DNA from: an uncultured Tateyamaria sp.
GTDB lineage: Bacteria > Pseudomonadota > Alphaproteobacteria > Rhodobacterales > Rhodobacteraceae
Assembly: GCF_947503465.1 (NCBI RefSeq)
Contig: NZ_CANNDN010000003.1
Location: forward strand, 434,001 to 498,000
Direction of reading: 5' to 3'
Length of the DNA stretch: 64,000 nucleotides
Position numbers and translations under genes: made by a program. Position 1 is the first letter of the stretch. Each line of letters begins with the position of its first letter. The notes below the pieces were generated by a model, which made no database searches, was not told the DNA's origin, and saw only the letters and a program-made list of their open reading frames with translations. Of this stretch, positions 34,676 through 45,120 are shown in pieces.

Positions 34676-34914
34676 CTGACCGCCCCGTAGACGAGATGAG
34701 CTTTGAAGAAGCGATGGCCGAACTGGAACAGGTGCTGGGCCAGTTGGAACGGGGCGACGTGGCGCTGGACGATTCCATCAAGCTGTACGAACGCGGCGCG
34801 CTGCTGAAAAAGCGGTGCGAGACCAAGCTGCGCGAGGCCGAGGAAAAGGTCGCAGCCATCACGACAAACGCGGATGGCAATCCCACGGGCCTGAAACCGG
34901 TCGAAGGCCTGTAA
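34672..34914 (+). CDS. xseB: exodeoxyribonuclease VII small subunit
   Basis: An 80-residue helical protein with the XseB pattern MSFEEAMAELEQVLGQLERGDVALDDSIKLYERGALLKKRCETKLREAEEKV. It joins XseA to degrade single-stranded DNA. It overlaps the upstream gene by 4 bp; ispA starts 3 bp after its stop. The xseB-ispA-dxs order is common in proteobacteria. Confidence 0.95.
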   Translation: MTDRPVDEMSFEEAMAELEQVLGQLERGDVALDDSIKLYERGALLKKRCETKLREAEEKVAAITTNADGNPTGLKPVEGL

Positions 34915-34917
34915 CCC

Positions 34918-35784
34918 ATGTTCCGCGAACGGCTGAACGATGCCGCTGCCGCCATTCAGGCGCAGTTTGATGCCGTGCTTGGCGCCCTTGATCCCGTTCC
35001 CGTCGTCCGTGCCATGGCCCATGCAACCAATGGCGGCAAACGCCTGCGCGGTTTCATGGTGCTGGAGAGCGCACGCCTGCATGGCATAGACCCTAACAGG
35101 GCGATCTGGCCCGCAACCGGTATCGAAGCCTTGCATGCCTACTCGCTTGTCCATGATGATTTGCCCTGTATGGACAACGACGATCTGCGCAGGGGCGAAC
35201 CCACCGTGCACGTCAAGTGGGACGAAGCGACCGCGGTGCTGGCAGGCGATGCGCTGCACTCGTTGGCCTTTGAACTCTGCGCACATCCAAAGGCGGGCAA
35301 CGGTGACGTCCGTGCCGATCTTGCCCAATCGCTGGCGCGGGCCGCGGGCGCGCAGGGCATGGTGCTGGGTCAGGCCCTGGACATCGCGGCGGAGACGGCA
35401 GACGCGCCCCTGACCCTTGGCCAGATCACAGAGTTGCAACGCGGCAAAACGGGTGCCCTGATCGAATGGTCCGCAACCGCAGGTGCGCGCCTGGCGCAGG
35501 CTGATCTTGCGCCGCTCCAGATCTATGCCCGGGCGCTTGGCCTTGCATTCCAGATCGCGGACGACGTTCTGGATGTGACCAGCGATGCGGAAACCATGGG
35601 CAAGGCCACAGGCAAGGATGCCGACGCGGGCAAGGCGACCTTTGTGTCCCTTCTGGGCCTGGACGAGGCGAAACGCCGCGCTGACCAACTCGTGACCGAA
35701 GCCTGTGATGCGTTACATGTATACCAAGCGGACGCAGACGTGTTGCGGGACGCCGCCCGCTTTGTCGTGACCCGCACAAGCTAG
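34918..35784 (+). CDS. ispA: farnesyl diphosphate synthase (polyprenyl synthetase)
   Basis: A 288-residue trans-prenyltransferase. The first aspartate-rich motif is in [17 protein letters not shown] (DDxxxxD form), the second in [17 protein letters not shown] binds the allylic pyrophosphate. It condenses IPP with DMAPP/GPP to FPP for ubiquinone and undecaprenyl lipids. Between xseB and dxs. Confidence 0.94.
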   Translation: MFRERLNDAAAAIQAQFDAVLGALDPVPVVRAMAHATNGGKRLRGFMVLESARLHGIDPNRAIWPATGIEALHAYSLVHDDLPCMDNDDLRRGEPTVHVKWDEATAVLAGDALHSLAFELCAHPKAGNGDVRADLAQSLARAAGAQGMVLGQALDIAAETADAPLTLGQITELQRGKTGALIEWSATAGARLAQADLAPLQIYARALGLAFQIADDVLDVTSDAETMGKATGKDADAGKATFVSLLGLDEAKRRADQLVTEACDALHVYQADADVLRDAARFVVTRTS

Positions 35785-35792
35785 AGACTGAT

Positions 35793-37721
35793 ATGTCAGA
35801 CCGCCCCAACACCCCGCTTCTCGACACCGTGCACAGGCCTGCGGACCTCAAGCGCCTTTCCGATGCACAGCTGCGCCAGATTGCGGACGAGGTGCGGGCC
35901 GAAACCGTATCTGCGGTGTCCGTCACGGGCGGTCATCTGGGCGCGGGCCTTGGTGTTGTGGAACTGACCGTGGCGCTGCATGCCGTCTTTGACACACCGC
36001 GCGACAAGCTGGTGTGGGACGTGGGCCACCAGTGTTACCCGCACAAGATCCTGACCGAACGCCGCGACCGCATCCGCACCTTGCGGATGAAAGACGGGCT
36101 GAGCGGGTTTACCAAACGATCCGAGTCTCCTTATGACCCGTTTGGTGCCGCGCATTCCTCGACCTCGATCAGTGCCGCGCTCGGCTTTGCCGTGGCCCGC
36201 GATCTGGGCGGCCAACCGCCCGAGGGGTCGGGTGACGCGATTGCCGTGATTGGCGACGGATCGATGAGCGCGGGCATGGCCTATGAGGCGATGAACAACG
36301 CAGGTCACCTGGGCAAGCGCCTGTTCGTCATACTGAACGACAACGAGATGTCGATTGCCCCACCCGTGGGCGCGATGTCGTCCTACCTGTCCCGTCTCTA
36401 TGCCCAGAACCCTTTTCAGGATCTCAAGGCCGCAGCCAAGGGGGCCGTCAGCCTGTTGCCCGAACCGTTCCGCGAAGGGGCAAGGCGCGCCAAGGACATG
36501 CTCAAGGGCATGGCCGTTGGCGGCACTTTGTTCGAGGAACTGGGGTTCAGCTATCTCGGGCCCATCGACGGTCACGACATGGATCAGCTGCTGCCGGTTC
36601 TGCGCACGGTCAAGGATCGGGCAACCGGGCCCATCCTGATCCACGTACTGACGAAAAAGGGCAAAGGCTATGCCCCGGCGGAAACGGCCCGCGACAAGGG
36701 TCACGGCGTGTCCAAGTTCGACGTGATCACCGGCGAGCAGAAGAAGGCGCCCAGCAACGCGCCAAGCTATACCAAAGTGTTCGCCGAACACCTGATCAAA
36801 CAGGCCGAGACCGACGACAAGCTGTGCGCGGTGACCGCCGCCATGCCCGACGGCACCGGCCTGAACCTGTTTGCAGAACGCTATCCCAGCCGCTGCTTTG
36901 ACGTGGGCATCGCGGAACAGCACGGTGTCACCTTTTCCGCGGCCCTGGCTGCGGGGGGGATGAAACCGTTCTGCGCGATCTACTCGACCTTCCTGCAACG
37001 CGGGTATGATCAGGTGGTGCACGACGTCGCGATCCAGCGTTTGCCGGTGCGATTTGCAATCGACCGTGCCGGGTTGGTAGGCGCGGATGGCGCAACACAT
37101 GCGGGTGCGTTCGATGTTGCATATCTGGCCAACCTGCCCGGTTTCACGGTCATGGCTGCGGCAGACGAGGCCGAATTGGCCCATATGGTCGCGACCGCAG
37201 CCGCCCATGACGACGGCCCCATTGCCTTCCGGTTCCCACGGGGTGAGGGCACCGGTGTCGACATGCCCGAGCGCGGCGAACCGCTGGAGATCGGCAAGGG
37301 GCGCATGATTCAGGAGGGCACGGGCGTCGCACTTCTGTCCTTTGGCACGCGGTTGGAAGAGGTGCGCAAGGCTGCCGAAAACCTTGCCGCCAAGGGGATC
37401 ACCCCGACCATTGCGGATGCGCGCTTTGCCAAACCGCTGGACCGGGATCTGATCCTTCGGCTGGCCGAACAGCACGCGGCACTGATCACGATCGAGGAAG
37501 GGGCCGTGGGTGGGTTTGGCAGCCATGTTGCGCAGCTTCTGGCCGAAGAAGGTGTATTCGACAGCGGGCTCAAGTATCGCTCGATGGTGTTGCCCGACAC
37601 CTTCATTGACCAGGCCAGCCCGGCAGACATGTACGCCGTTGCAGGCATGAACGCCGAACAGATCGAAGCAAAGGTTTTGAACGTGCTTGGCGTCACGTCA
37701 CTTGACGAGGCACGCGCCTGA
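35793..37721 (+). CDS. dxs: 1-deoxy-D-xylulose-5-phosphate synthase
   Basis: A thiamine-diphosphate enzyme of 642 residues that opens the MEP isoprenoid pathway. Visible: [19 protein letters not shown], the ThDP motif [44 protein letters not shown] (catalytic Glu) and [18 protein letters not shown]. It follows ispA by 8 bp. Its cofactor need links loosely to the thiamine uptake operon in this window. Confidence 0.97.
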   Translation: MSDRPNTPLLDTVHRPADLKRLSDAQLRQIADEVRAETVSAVSVTGGHLGAGLGVVELTVALHAVFDTPRDKLVWDVGHQCYPHKILTERRDRIRTLRMKDGLSGFTKRSESPYDPFGAAHSSTSISAALGFAVARDLGGQPPEGSGDAIAVIGDGSMSAGMAYEAMNNAGHLGKRLFVILNDNEMSIAPPVGAMSSYLSRLYAQNPFQDLKAAAKGAVSLLPEPFREGARRAKDMLKGMAVGGTLFEELGFSYLGPIDGHDMDQLLPVLRTVKDRATGPILIHVLTKKGKGYAPAETARDKGHGVSKFDVITGEQKKAPSNAPSYTKVFAEHLIKQAETDDKLCAVTAAMPDGTGLNLFAERYPSRCFDVGIAEQHGVTFSAALAAGGMKPFCAIYSTFLQRGYDQVVHDVAIQRLPVRFAIDRAGLVGADGATHAGAFDVAYLANLPGFTVMAAADEAELAHMVATAAAHDDGPIAFRFPRGEGTGVDMPERGEPLEIGKGRMIQEGTGVALLSFGTRLEEVRKAAENLAAKGITPTIADARFAKPLDRDLILRLAEQHAALITIEEGAVGGFGSHVAQLLAEEGVFDSGLKYRSMVLPDTFIDQASPADMYAVAGMNAEQIEAKVLNVLGVTSLDEARA

Positions 37722-37781
37722 ACCTTGCGCCAGCGTGCCGGTTTCGGCCAGTGTTAGGGTCACATGTGAAAGGCCTGTCTC

Positions 37782-38441
37782 ATGGACATCCACAGCCGCC
37801 CCGTCCTGATCTACCGCTGGATCGTGTTTCTGCTGGCGGCGGGCTATTGCCTGTACCAGATGCTGGGCGGGCAGTGGACCGGGCCGGGTGGTCCGTTCCG
37901 CTATCTGACAATCTGGGCGTTGTTCTTGTCCTTTTATGCCGCCAGCCGCATGCTGGCCCGCAGCGAACACCGGATCACGCGGCAACACGAAGTGACGGCC
38001 ATGTGTGCCGCAGTGCTGAACGTGATGGTGGTGTTTCTGTACTGGCGCCTGTACCTGACCGATCCATCCCTGGTGAACGGCGGCAATCCAATCATCTGGT
38101 GGCTGGAATATTATCTGCACGCGCTTGGCCCGATGCTTCAGATCGTTGATGCCCTGTTCATCGGGGCCGTGTTCCGCCGGGTGTGGCGGGCCGCCATCCC
38201 GTTGCTGGCCATCATCGGGGCCTATGTGGCATGGGCCGAACTGTTTGTGCAGCGGTTCAATTCCAAACCTGTGGGCGATGTCACCAGCGGCCTGCCCTAC
38301 CCGTTCCTCAATTCGATGGAATGGACCGACCGCGCGACGTTCTATGGTGCGAATGCAGCCACCGCGATGGGTCTTTTGCTGGTGTTTGGGGTTATCGGTG
38401 CCGTGCTTTACCGCGTGTGGCCCCGTCAGGTCGCGGCCTGA
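37782..38441 (+). CDS. membrane protein, possibly FAR-17a/AIG1-like
   Basis: A 219-residue protein with six predicted membrane segments. It begins MDIHSRPVLIYRWIVFLLAAGYCLYQ. The central WWLEYYLHALGPMLQIVDALF (a conserved His in a helix followed by PxxxxxD) and the overall layout resemble the FAR-17a/AIG1 (Pr6Pr) family of membrane hydrolases, though I am not certain. Its 3' end overlaps the convergent exoD-like gene by 16 bp. Confidence 0.7.
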   Translation: MDIHSRPVLIYRWIVFLLAAGYCLYQMLGGQWTGPGGPFRYLTIWALFLSFYAASRMLARSEHRITRQHEVTAMCAAVLNVMVVFLYWRLYLTDPSLVNGGNPIIWWLEYYLHALGPMLQIVDALFIGAVFRRVWRAAIPLLAIIGAYVAWAELFVQRFNSKPVGDVTSGLPYPFLNSMEWTDRATFYGANAATAMGLLLVFGVIGAVLYRVWPRQVAA

Positions 38442-39019
38442 ACAAGAAACGCGGCGCTCACCAGAATGGACGTCGCAACGCCGTATCCCGCAATCAGAAA
38501 ATAGCCGTCGCGGGTCAGCAATCCAAAGGCGATCAGGGCAACAGCGCCCGCACCAAACGATGTGAAAAACGGCAGGAACTCAAGAAAGGGCCATGTCAGC
38601 GGCAGCACCAGACAAAACGCCAACGCAATGCGTCGCAGCGGATTTTGCGCCAGAACGCGCAACCGGGGATGGGAATGCGTGTCGAACCACGTCGCCGGGC
38701 GCCGCAACCAACCGGTTGCCATGTGCAGACGGCTACGCGGGATGCAACGCCGACCCAGTATGCCCGGAAGCCACAGGTGGCGACGCCCCGCAACCGCCTG
38801 CCCCACAAGAAGAAGCAAGACCATCGCGGACAAAGTCGGCACGCCGGGAACACCCGACAGCGGCGACACCAGCAAGATGGACACCGCCAGGACCACCGGC
38901 ATGATGGACCGTTCGCCAACTTCGTCCAGGATGTCCTGAACGGACACCTGCTCTCCCTCTCCTGCGGTGTCGAGCGCATCCAGAAGGTGGTTCAGCGTAC
39001 GCGCGTCATCACCGGTCAT
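38426..39019 (-). CDS. ExoD-family membrane protein
   Basis: A 197-residue protein of the exopolysaccharide-synthesis ExoD family. A soluble N-terminus (LNHLLDALDTAGEGEQVSVQDILDEVGERS) is followed by hydrophobic segments with SPLSGVPGVPTLSAMVLLLLVGQ, HLWLPGIL and the terminal GDGYFLIAG-like part. Sinorhizobium exoD mutants are alkali sensitive; the biochemical role is unknown. Overlaps the upstream oxidoreductase gene by 4 bp. Confidence 0.88.
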   Translation of the reverse strand: MTGDDARTLNHLLDALDTAGEGEQVSVQDILDEVGERSIMPVVLAVSILLVSPLSGVPGVPTLSAMVLLLLVGQAVAGRRHLWLPGILGRRCIPRSRLHMATGWLRRPATWFDTHSHPRLRVLAQNPLRRIALAFCLVLPLTWPFLEFLPFFTSFGAGAVALIAFGLLTRDGYFLIAGYGVATSILVSAAFLVQAAT

Positions 39020-39873
39020 TCCGACTGCTGCAGCAAGGCCGCCAGCCCTTCCTTGTACGTGGGGTAAATCAGTTTGACGCCCAGCGCCTCCTTGATCAGG
39101 CTGTTCCGCACCCGCTTGCTTTCGGCATAGAAGCTGCGGGCCATCGGCGTCATTTCCGCCGTTTCAAAGTCTTCGGCGGGTGGAACGGGCAGGTCCAACA
39201 GACGGGCGGCATGTTCGATGACATCCTGCGGCGGGGCGGGATCATCATCGCAGACGTTATAGGCCGTGCCGGGCGCGGGTTGCGCAATGGAAGCAGCGAC
39301 AACCTGCGCGATATCTTCGACATGGATACGCGAAAACACCTGGTGCGCTTTGATGATCCGGCGTGCCGTACCCGCGCGCACCTTGGCAAATGGGCCGCGC
39401 CCGGGCCCGTAGATGCCGGCAAGGCGAAAGATGTGCAGAGGCAGGTCGGGGATGGCAGCCCAGGCCGCTTCGGCCTCTTTGCGCCATTGGCCCCGCCGGG
39501 TGCTGGGCGCCAACGCGGTCTTTTCATCGATCCAGGCGCCACGATGGTCCCCGTAAACACCCGTGGTCGACAGATACCCGACCCATTCAAACTCTGCTGC
39601 GCGCGCCCGGATATGATCGCCCACATCGCGCAGCACGGGGTCTCCGTCTGCATCCGGCCCGGCCGAAATCAACAGATGTGTTGCCGCGCCGATGGCGGCC
39701 CGCAGGTCATCGCCGGGAAACATCAGCGGCTCCACCCCGGTCCGTTGCAGCAGCTTTGCCTTGTCTGCCGACCGCGTGGTGCCGATGATGCGCCAGCCCG
39801 CGGGCAGCAAAAGAGCGGCCAACGCCTTGGCCGAATATCCATGTCCAAAGGACAGCAGTGTCTTCTGTGTCAT
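39016..39873 (-). CDS. NAD(P)-binding epimerase-like protein (YeeZ-like SDR)
   Basis: A 285-residue Rossmann protein from ATG 39873. The nucleotide-binding start is TLLSFGHGYSAKALAALL with a GxGxxA-like SFGHGYSA; YLSTTGVYGDHRGAWIDE contains the catalytic Thr/Tyr area; FRLAGIYGPGRG follows. It belongs with extended SDR proteins annotated as YeeZ or NAD-dependent epimerase/dehydratase. The substrate is unknown. It is divergent from the methyltransferase gene. Confidence 0.82.
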   Translation of the reverse strand: MTQKTLLSFGHGYSAKALAALLLPAGWRIIGTTRSADKAKLLQRTGVEPLMFPGDDLRAAIGAATHLLISAGPDADGDPVLRDVGDHIRARAAEFEWVGYLSTTGVYGDHRGAWIDEKTALAPSTRRGQWRKEAEAAWAAIPDLPLHIFRLAGIYGPGRGPFAKVRAGTARRIIKAHQVFSRIHVEDIAQVVAASIAQPAPGTAYNVCDDDPAPPQDVIEHAARLLDLPVPPAEDFETAEMTPMARSFYAESKRVRNSLIKEALGVKLIYPTYKEGLAALLQQSE

Positions 39874-39948
39874 GGCCCATAGGTGGCGCGCCAGAACGAC
39901 ACGCACAAGCCCCTTGCCAAGATACGCGCGTCATCGCCTAATCGGCCC

Positions 39949-40575
39949 ATGACCAAGGATCCATCGCTCGACGCGGCCTACGCATTGGACAGCCCGGACG
40001 ACTCTGTACGGCTCTACTCCGCTTGGGCGGACAGCTATGATAACGGATTTGCCCGGGACAACGACTATATCCTGCCCGAACAGGTGGCGCGGCACTTTGC
40101 GACCATCGGCGGTTTCGGCCCCGTACTGGACGTGGGCGCGGGCACGGGGCTGTGTGGCGCAGCCCTGCGGGCCCGGGGCATTGACCCGATTGACGGCACA
40201 GACATCTCTGCCGAGATGCTGGATGTCGCAGCCACCAAGGACATCTATCGCACGACACGGGTCGAAAACATCCTGAACGGTCTTGCCCTGCCGGATGGCC
40301 CGTACCAGGGGGCGGTCAGTTCCGGCACCTTCACCAACGGTCATGTGGGGCCAGACGGCCTGGACTCCGTGATCGCGGCAGTGCGGCCACGCGGGTGGGT
40401 CGTGATCTCGGTCAACGCGGCGCATTTCGGCGCGACCGGTTTTGCCGACAAACTCGCCTTGTTAGAGCCTGAAATCACCGATGTCCGCACAACCGAAGTT
40501 GCCATTTACGGCCCGCAGGCCACCGGGCCGCACGCCACAGACACGGCCCTGTTGCTGGCGTTCCGCCGGGCCTAG
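39949..40575 (+). CDS. class I SAM-dependent methyltransferase
   Basis: A 208-residue protein from ATG 39949. Motif I is VLDVGAGTGLCG; DGTDISAEMLDVA is the ribose-binding acidic loop; VSSGTFTNGHVGPDGL is motif IV. YSAWADSYDNGF is typical of Williams-Beuren-type small-molecule methyltransferases. Substrate unknown. It overlaps by 4 bp the 3' end of the convergent hypothetical gene. Confidence 0.88.
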   Translation: MTKDPSLDAAYALDSPDDSVRLYSAWADSYDNGFARDNDYILPEQVARHFATIGGFGPVLDVGAGTGLCGAALRARGIDPIDGTDISAEMLDVAATKDIYRTTRVENILNGLALPDGPYQGAVSSGTFTNGHVGPDGLDSVIAAVRPRGWVVISVNAAHFGATGFADKLALLEPEITDVRTTEVAIYGPQATGPHATDTALLLAFRRA

Positions 40576-40913
40576 TCCTTGTCGAAAAAGGGCGTGACCT
40601 GGGCGACGATCACGGCATTCTCGTCCAGCGCACGCTGCATCAGCGCACGCTCTTCACCGTCAACCTCGTGCCCTTCGGCAAGCCGGTCGTCCAACGTGCC
40701 ATAACCGGTCACATCCAACGGTGCGGTGTCCGCCTGTTTGAGCAAGGCCACAGTCTCGCGCACGGCTTCGGCCTCGTCCACGCCACTGGCAAAGCACATC
40801 AGCGCCGCGCCGGTTGCATCCTCGGGCAACCCGTCCCCCGACTTGCGGCCAATTTGCACCAGCAGGGTGAACACCTGCTGGGGCTTTTTCGGCTTCTTGG
40901 GCGTGTCAGTCAC
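40572..40913 (-). CDS. conserved hypothetical protein after dapD
   Basis: A 113-residue protein from GTG 40913, which overlaps the dapD stop by 8 nt (GTGACTGA). It starts [22 protein letters not shown] and continues with a compact alpha/beta sequence ([40 protein letters not shown]). No signal or membrane segment. The domain is not one I recognise with confidence. Coupling to dapD implies co-expression. Confidence 0.65.
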   Translation of the reverse strand: MTDTPKKPKKPQQVFTLLVQIGRKSGDGLPEDATGAALMCFASGVDEAEAVRETVALLKQADTAPLDVTGYGTLDDRLAEGHEVDGEERALMQRALDENAVIVAQVTPFFDKD

Positions 40914-41733
40914 GCAACAGCTCGTTGATGGACGTCTTGGACCGGGTGCGTTCATCCACGCGCTTCACGATGACAGCGCAATACAGGTTGATCCCGTTCT
41001 TGGACGGCATGGAACCGGCGACAACCACAGACCCCGATGGTACTTCGCCATACATGACCTCGCCGCTTTCGCGGTCCACGATCTTGGTCGACTGGCCGAT
41101 GAAAACGCCCATGCCCAGAACCGATCCTTCACGCACGATACACCCTTCGACCACTTCGGACCGGGCACCGATGAAACAATTGTCTTCGATGATCGTCGGA
41201 CCGGCCTGCATCGGCTCCAACACGCCACCAATGCCCACACCACCGGACAGGTGCACGTTTTTTCCGATCTGCGCGCAGGACCCGACGGTGGCCCATGTGT
41301 CGACCATGGTGCCTTCGTCCACATAAGCGCCAAGGTTCACAAAGGACGGCATCAGCACGACACCCGGCGCGATAAAGGCCGACTTGCGCACGACGCAGTT
41401 GGGAACGGCGCGGAACCCGGCCTCTTTCCATTGGGTATCGCCCCAGCCCTTGAACTTGCTGTCGACCTTGTCCCACCAACCGCCGCCTTGCGGGCCGCCA
41501 TCCTGCTGTTCCATATCCTTGATGCGGAACCCCAGCAGCACGGCCTTCTTTGCCCACTGGTTCACGTGCCAGCTGCCATCGCCCTGCTTTTCAGCAACGC
41601 GCAGCGACCCGCTGTCCAATGCGTTCAGCGTATCCTCGATCGCTTCACGCGTTTCGCCCGTGGTGGCGGACGTGATGGTGTCTCGCGCCTCCCAAGCGGC
41701 TTCGATGGCAGTTTCAAGCTGTGCGTTGGACAT
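40906..41733 (-). CDS. dapD: tetrahydrodipicolinate N-succinyltransferase
   Basis: A 275-residue left-handed beta-helix acyltransferase from ATG 41733 (GGAG upstream). N-terminal helices ([15 protein letters not shown]) lead into GFRIKDM and the hexapeptide repeats ([46 protein letters not shown], the DapD hallmark). It starts the succinylase branch of DAP/lysine synthesis, the same pathway as dapF in this window. Confidence 0.96.
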   Translation of the reverse strand: MSNAQLETAIEAAWEARDTITSATTGETREAIEDTLNALDSGSLRVAEKQGDGSWHVNQWAKKAVLLGFRIKDMEQQDGGPQGGGWWDKVDSKFKGWGDTQWKEAGFRAVPNCVVRKSAFIAPGVVLMPSFVNLGAYVDEGTMVDTWATVGSCAQIGKNVHLSGGVGIGGVLEPMQAGPTIIEDNCFIGARSEVVEGCIVREGSVLGMGVFIGQSTKIVDRESGEVMYGEVPSGSVVVAGSMPSKNGINLYCAVIVKRVDERTRSKTSINELLRD

Positions 41734-41853
41734 GGGCGACTCCGCTGTTTGATCGCGGCGCTTAGACAACAAAGCGGGATGTCTTGCAATCATATCTGGG
41801 CAAGGCGCGACCGGCGCGATACGCCTTGGAACAAGCCAATTGGAGCAAGAATT

Positions 41854-42696
41854 ATGAAAGACGACCACCGCAGCCCGTTCCGCGACGCCGATACAGACCG
41901 CGAGGCCGCCGAAGGTGTGCCTGACACACCCCAGACCCGATCACCCGCCTATGGCCTTGCCTTCGCGGATCCGGACTTTCTTTGCCGGGATGAACTGCGC
42001 CCCGTGCGGTTGCAGCTGGAACTGCTGAAGCCCGAAATGCTGATGAATGAACAGGGGATTGAATCCACAATTGTTCTGTTTGGTGGGGCTCGTATTCCCG
42101 ACCCCGCCCACAAGGACAGCGCGCGCACGCAAACGCTTGCCGACCTGTCGCAGTTCTATGACGAAGCACGTGAATTTGCGCGCCTCATGACGTTGAAGTC
42201 CATTGAAAGCGGGGGCAGGGAAAACGTGATTGTCACGGGTGGCGGCCCCGGCGTCATGGAGGCGGGGAACCGTGGGGCGGTGGACGCCGGTGGGCATTCC
42301 ATCGGGCTGAACATCGTCTTGCCCTTCGAACAGGCGCCAAACGCCTTTGTCACGCCCGACCTGTGCTTTAACTTCCACTATTTCGCGATCCGCAAGATGC
42401 ATTTCCTGATGCGCGCCCGCGCGATCTGCGTCTTCCCCGGTGGCTTTGGCACGCTGGACGAGCTGTTCGAGGCGCTGACCCTGATCCAGACCGGCCGCAT
42501 GGAACGTGTCCCGTTCCTGCTGTTTGGCAAAGCGTTCTGGGAAAAGATCATCAACTGGGATGCGCTGTCGGAAGCGGGCACAATTTCTGCCGATGACCTG
42601 GACCTGTTCCGGTTTGTCGACACGGCCAAGGATGCGATTGAACTGATCGATACCTGGGGCCCGACCGACAAGCGCGGGATCGTGCCCGGCAGATAG
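41854..42696 (+). CDS. LOG-family nucleotide phosphoribohydrolase-like protein
   Basis: A 280-residue protein from ATG 41854 (GGAGC upstream). It has the LOG/lysine-decarboxylase-like signature [14 protein letters not shown] and [21 protein letters not shown] enzymes cleave cytokinin ribotides or purine nucleotides such as AMP. The ~75-residue N-terminal extension is usual for the longer bacterial type. It is divergent from dapD with about 120 bp between them. Confidence 0.9.
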   Translation: MKDDHRSPFRDADTDREAAEGVPDTPQTRSPAYGLAFADPDFLCRDELRPVRLQLELLKPEMLMNEQGIESTIVLFGGARIPDPAHKDSARTQTLADLSQFYDEAREFARLMTLKSIESGGRENVIVTGGGPGVMEAGNRGAVDAGGHSIGLNIVLPFEQAPNAFVTPDLCFNFHYFAIRKMHFLMRARAICVFPGGFGTLDELFEALTLIQTGRMERVPFLLFGKAFWEKIINWDALSEAGTISADDLDLFRFVDTAKDAIELIDTWGPTDKRGIVPGR

Positions 42697-43105
42697 CTCC
42701 GCAATCTCTTGACCGTCCTTTGCCTTGGTTCGATGAAACGGATCGAACCCGGAGGGTCAAAGGGCACATGCATGAAACGGCAAGACTGACGGATCAAACG
42801 CGGCAGCACAGGTTGGGACATACCAATCCGGCATCGCGGCGCTGACCGCACGGGTGGGGGGATGTGGCCGCACAAAAGGCGGAGGACGCCAGGGCATCCG
42901 CACCAAGTTCAAGACTGCGGCGGCCGGACAGGCCACTGCAGCGCCCGTGCGTGCTGTAAGTCGGGCAAGACGGTCCGCATTCTGCACCGGCACCTGATCC
43001 TGCGCAGTCGACTCAACTGGAGTCCGCGATGATGCCAGACATGGTCGCAATCCTGAACAGGCTGCACCAGGGCATGGCGGCACAGCATGCCACCAACGTG
43101 ACGCG
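42697..43105. other. 409-bp gap without a convincing gene
   Basis: Short frames exist on both strands (for example 42757-43083 minus and 43029-43196 plus) but none has a family resemblance. The plus-strand frame at 43029 has a GGAG before its ATG yet overlaps the better small gene on the other strand. The stretch probably holds the end of the LOG-family transcript. I see no clear hairpin terminator. Confidence 0.5.
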
Positions 43106-43318
43106 TCAAGCGGTCAGTTCAGCAGGCAATTTGCAAATAGCGACCCGGTGCGGCAGCGTTTCGACGACATCGCCCGCGTCGGTTTCGCGGATGCTGTAAC
43201 CATAGCCCGCCAACCGGTGCTTCCATTCGCGACGCGACAGCGCCTGGCTGCGTTCGCGGTTGACCAGGTCCAGAACCTGCGCTTCGACAAACGGGTCTTG
43301 TCCAAAAATAATCGACAT
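43106..43318 (-). CDS. small conserved-looking protein of unknown function
   Basis: A 70-residue protein from ATG 43318 with GGAG 9 nt upstream; a GTG three codons earlier (43327) is possible. The sequence starts MSIIFGQDPFVEAQVLDLVNRERS and includes SRREWKHRLAGYGYSIRETDAGDVVETLPHR, a balanced charged and hydrophobic sequence typical of a real small folded protein. No membrane segment. Family unknown. Confidence 0.65.
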   Translation of the reverse strand: MSIIFGQDPFVEAQVLDLVNRERSQALSRREWKHRLAGYGYSIRETDAGDVVETLPHRVAICKLPAELTA

Positions 43319-43752
43319 GACAGTCACTCCATTTCCTTTTCCCTGAGCCTGTCATGCAAGCGCACCATGGCGCCATTGGTGCGCAAACGGGAAAAGATTG
43401 TGACCATTTCGGGAACAATGACCGGTCAACTCGTCGATCTGTCGGTGAAATTACGTCTGGGCGTACTCTTTTGCGCATCAGCCACGCGTTCATTTTCACG
43501 CGTGTCCTTCATCAACTATTTGATGATCTGCACATGGGGTTTGCGCATGAAGCGCCCTGGCCGTTGAATAATCAGGGCACGACCGCGGCGACACGGTCAT
43601 GTCACCACCCGCCCCAGAAACGAAGACTCAAAAGGGGGGTAAATCAATCCGCGCTTTGACAATCTGTGCATCGCTTCCTTTCGCGTGATTGCACGCGCAT
43701 CGCGATGCCGAAGGTTGGCGCACCAAAAAAGGCCAGGCCCCCGCCCTTTCAG
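43319..43752. other. 434-bp gap with one strong hairpin
   Basis: There is no credible gene. An 8-bp hairpin, GCGCACCA / TGGTGCGC at 43360-43367 and 43377-43384, encloses TGGCGCCAT. It lies upstream of the small gene at 43318 and could be regulatory. The region also takes up the end of the rlmN transcript. Confidence 0.5.
43726..43749 (-). terminator. possible terminator after rlmN
   Basis: On the minus strand AAAGGGC, a G-rich loop and GGCCTTTTTT can form a short stem with one mismatch followed by a T-run. It lies directly after the rlmN stop. Confidence 0.4.
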
Positions 43753-44940
43753 TTACCCCAGCCCAGCCTCCGCCGCGATTTCCTTCCGGCTCTTGCGGGC
43801 ACGCTCGGTCGCGGATTTCAGCTGCCCGCACGCGGCCAGAATGTCCTCGCCCCGCGGTGTGCGGATGGGCGAGGCATAGCCCGCGTTGTAGATGATGTTG
43901 GCAAAGGCGCGGATCCGGTTGTTTGACGACCGCTTGTAGGGCGCGCCGGGCCATTCATTGAACGGGATCAGGTTCACCTTGGCCGGGATGCCCTCCAACA
44001 GCCTGACCAGCCGATGGGCATCCTCATCCGTGTCATTCACCCCGTCCAACATCACATATTCAAAGGTGATACGTTCGGAATTGCGCCCGCGTGGATAGGC
44101 CTTAAGCGCGTCCAGCAACGCCTCGATGTTCCAGCGCTTGTTGATCGGGACCAGTGTGTTGCGCACCTCGTCCGTGGTGGCATGGAAGGATACGGCCAGT
44201 TGACAGCCGATCTCGTTCGCGGTGCGTTCAATCTCGGGCACGACGCCCGAAGTGGACAGCGTAATGCGACGACGGGACAACTGAATGCCCTCTTCGTCCA
44301 TGCAGATCTTCATCGCGTCGCGCACGTTCTCGAAATTATAAAGCGGTTCACCCATGCCCATCAGAACGATGTTCGACAGAAGGCGCGTTTCATCCTTGGG
44401 TGCACCGGGCACGGGCCACTCGTCCAAATCGTCACGGGCCATCATCACCTGACCGACAATCTCGGCCGCGGTCAGGTTGCGCACCAGCTTCTGCGTGCCT
44501 GTATGACAGAACGAACAGGTCAACGTACAGCCAACCTGGCTGGACACACACAGCGTGCCGCGATCCTCTTCGGGGATGTACACCACTTCCACCTCGTGAC
44601 CGCCCGAGATGCGCACCAGCCACTTGCGGGTGCCGTCGATGCTGACCTGCTTCGACACAACGTCCGGAATCTCGATCACAAATGTTTCGGCCAGTGCGGC
44701 GCGATACACCTTGGACAGGTTCGTCATCTCTGCAAAGTCGCGCACGCCCCACTGGTAAATCCACTGCCAGATCTGGCCCACACGCATCTTCGCCTGCTTT
44801 TCCGGCGTACCATGAGCCACCAAGACGTCGCGCATTTGCGGACGCGTCAGGCCAACAAGGTTCACAAGTCCCTCCGGCATTTTCCGGGGAATCGTCAAAA
44901 CGTCCTGTGTGATCGGCGCGTCAGCCATGGCTATTTCCAT
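43753..44940 (-). CDS. rlmN: dual-specificity 23S rRNA/tRNA adenine-C2 methyltransferase
   Basis: A radical-SAM methyltransferase of 395 residues that makes m2A2503 in 23S rRNA and m2A37 in tRNA. The cluster motif is CTLTCSFC in [22 protein letters not shown]. Also visible are [22 protein letters not shown] and the C-terminal [12 protein letters not shown] with the second catalytic cysteine. ATG 44925 (MADAP) is an alternative start five codons in. Confidence 0.95.
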   Translation of the reverse strand: MEIAMADAPITQDVLTIPRKMPEGLVNLVGLTRPQMRDVLVAHGTPEKQAKMRVGQIWQWIYQWGVRDFAEMTNLSKVYRAALAETFVIEIPDVVSKQVSIDGTRKWLVRISGGHEVEVVYIPEEDRGTLCVSSQVGCTLTCSFCHTGTQKLVRNLTAAEIVGQVMMARDDLDEWPVPGAPKDETRLLSNIVLMGMGEPLYNFENVRDAMKICMDEEGIQLSRRRITLSTSGVVPEIERTANEIGCQLAVSFHATTDEVRNTLVPINKRWNIEALLDALKAYPRGRNSERITFEYVMLDGVNDTDEDAHRLVRLLEGIPAKVNLIPFNEWPGAPYKRSSNNRIRAFANIIYNAGYASPIRTPRGEDILAACGQLKSATERARKSRKEIAAEAGLG

Positions 44941-45027
44941 CGTTGGGGTGATGCGCCCCTATATAGGAAAGCCACCGACAATCAAAAGGATTCGCCGGAA
45001 AGGAAAACGCACAGCGGCCATCCCCTG

Positions 45028-45078
45028 CTTCTTCTGACCAGAAATACGACGGGGAGCGCGAGGGGCAGAGCCCCTCGT
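45028..45078. repeat. dispersed intergenic repeat, copy B
   Basis: It contains TCTTCTGACCAGAAATACG followed by ACGGGG and the hairpin GGGGCAGAGCCCC. A 24-nt block is identical to copy C (47903-47960), and copy A (18288-18345) is diverged. It lies between rlmN and the AhpD-like gene. Confidence 0.65.
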
Positions 45079-45120
45079 CAGAAAAAATGAATCGCGTGCG
45101 CCCTTGGGCGCGCATTTGGA

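Noticed and set aside
40726-41853. N-terminal extension of the LOG-family frame
   Set aside because: The extension is antisense to dapD; ATG 41854 has a good ribosome-binding site and matches family length.
43029-43196. 55-residue plus-strand frame with a GGAG before ATG
   Set aside because: Overlaps the more protein-like minus-strand gene at 43106-43318 and has low-complexity Ser/Thr-rich content.
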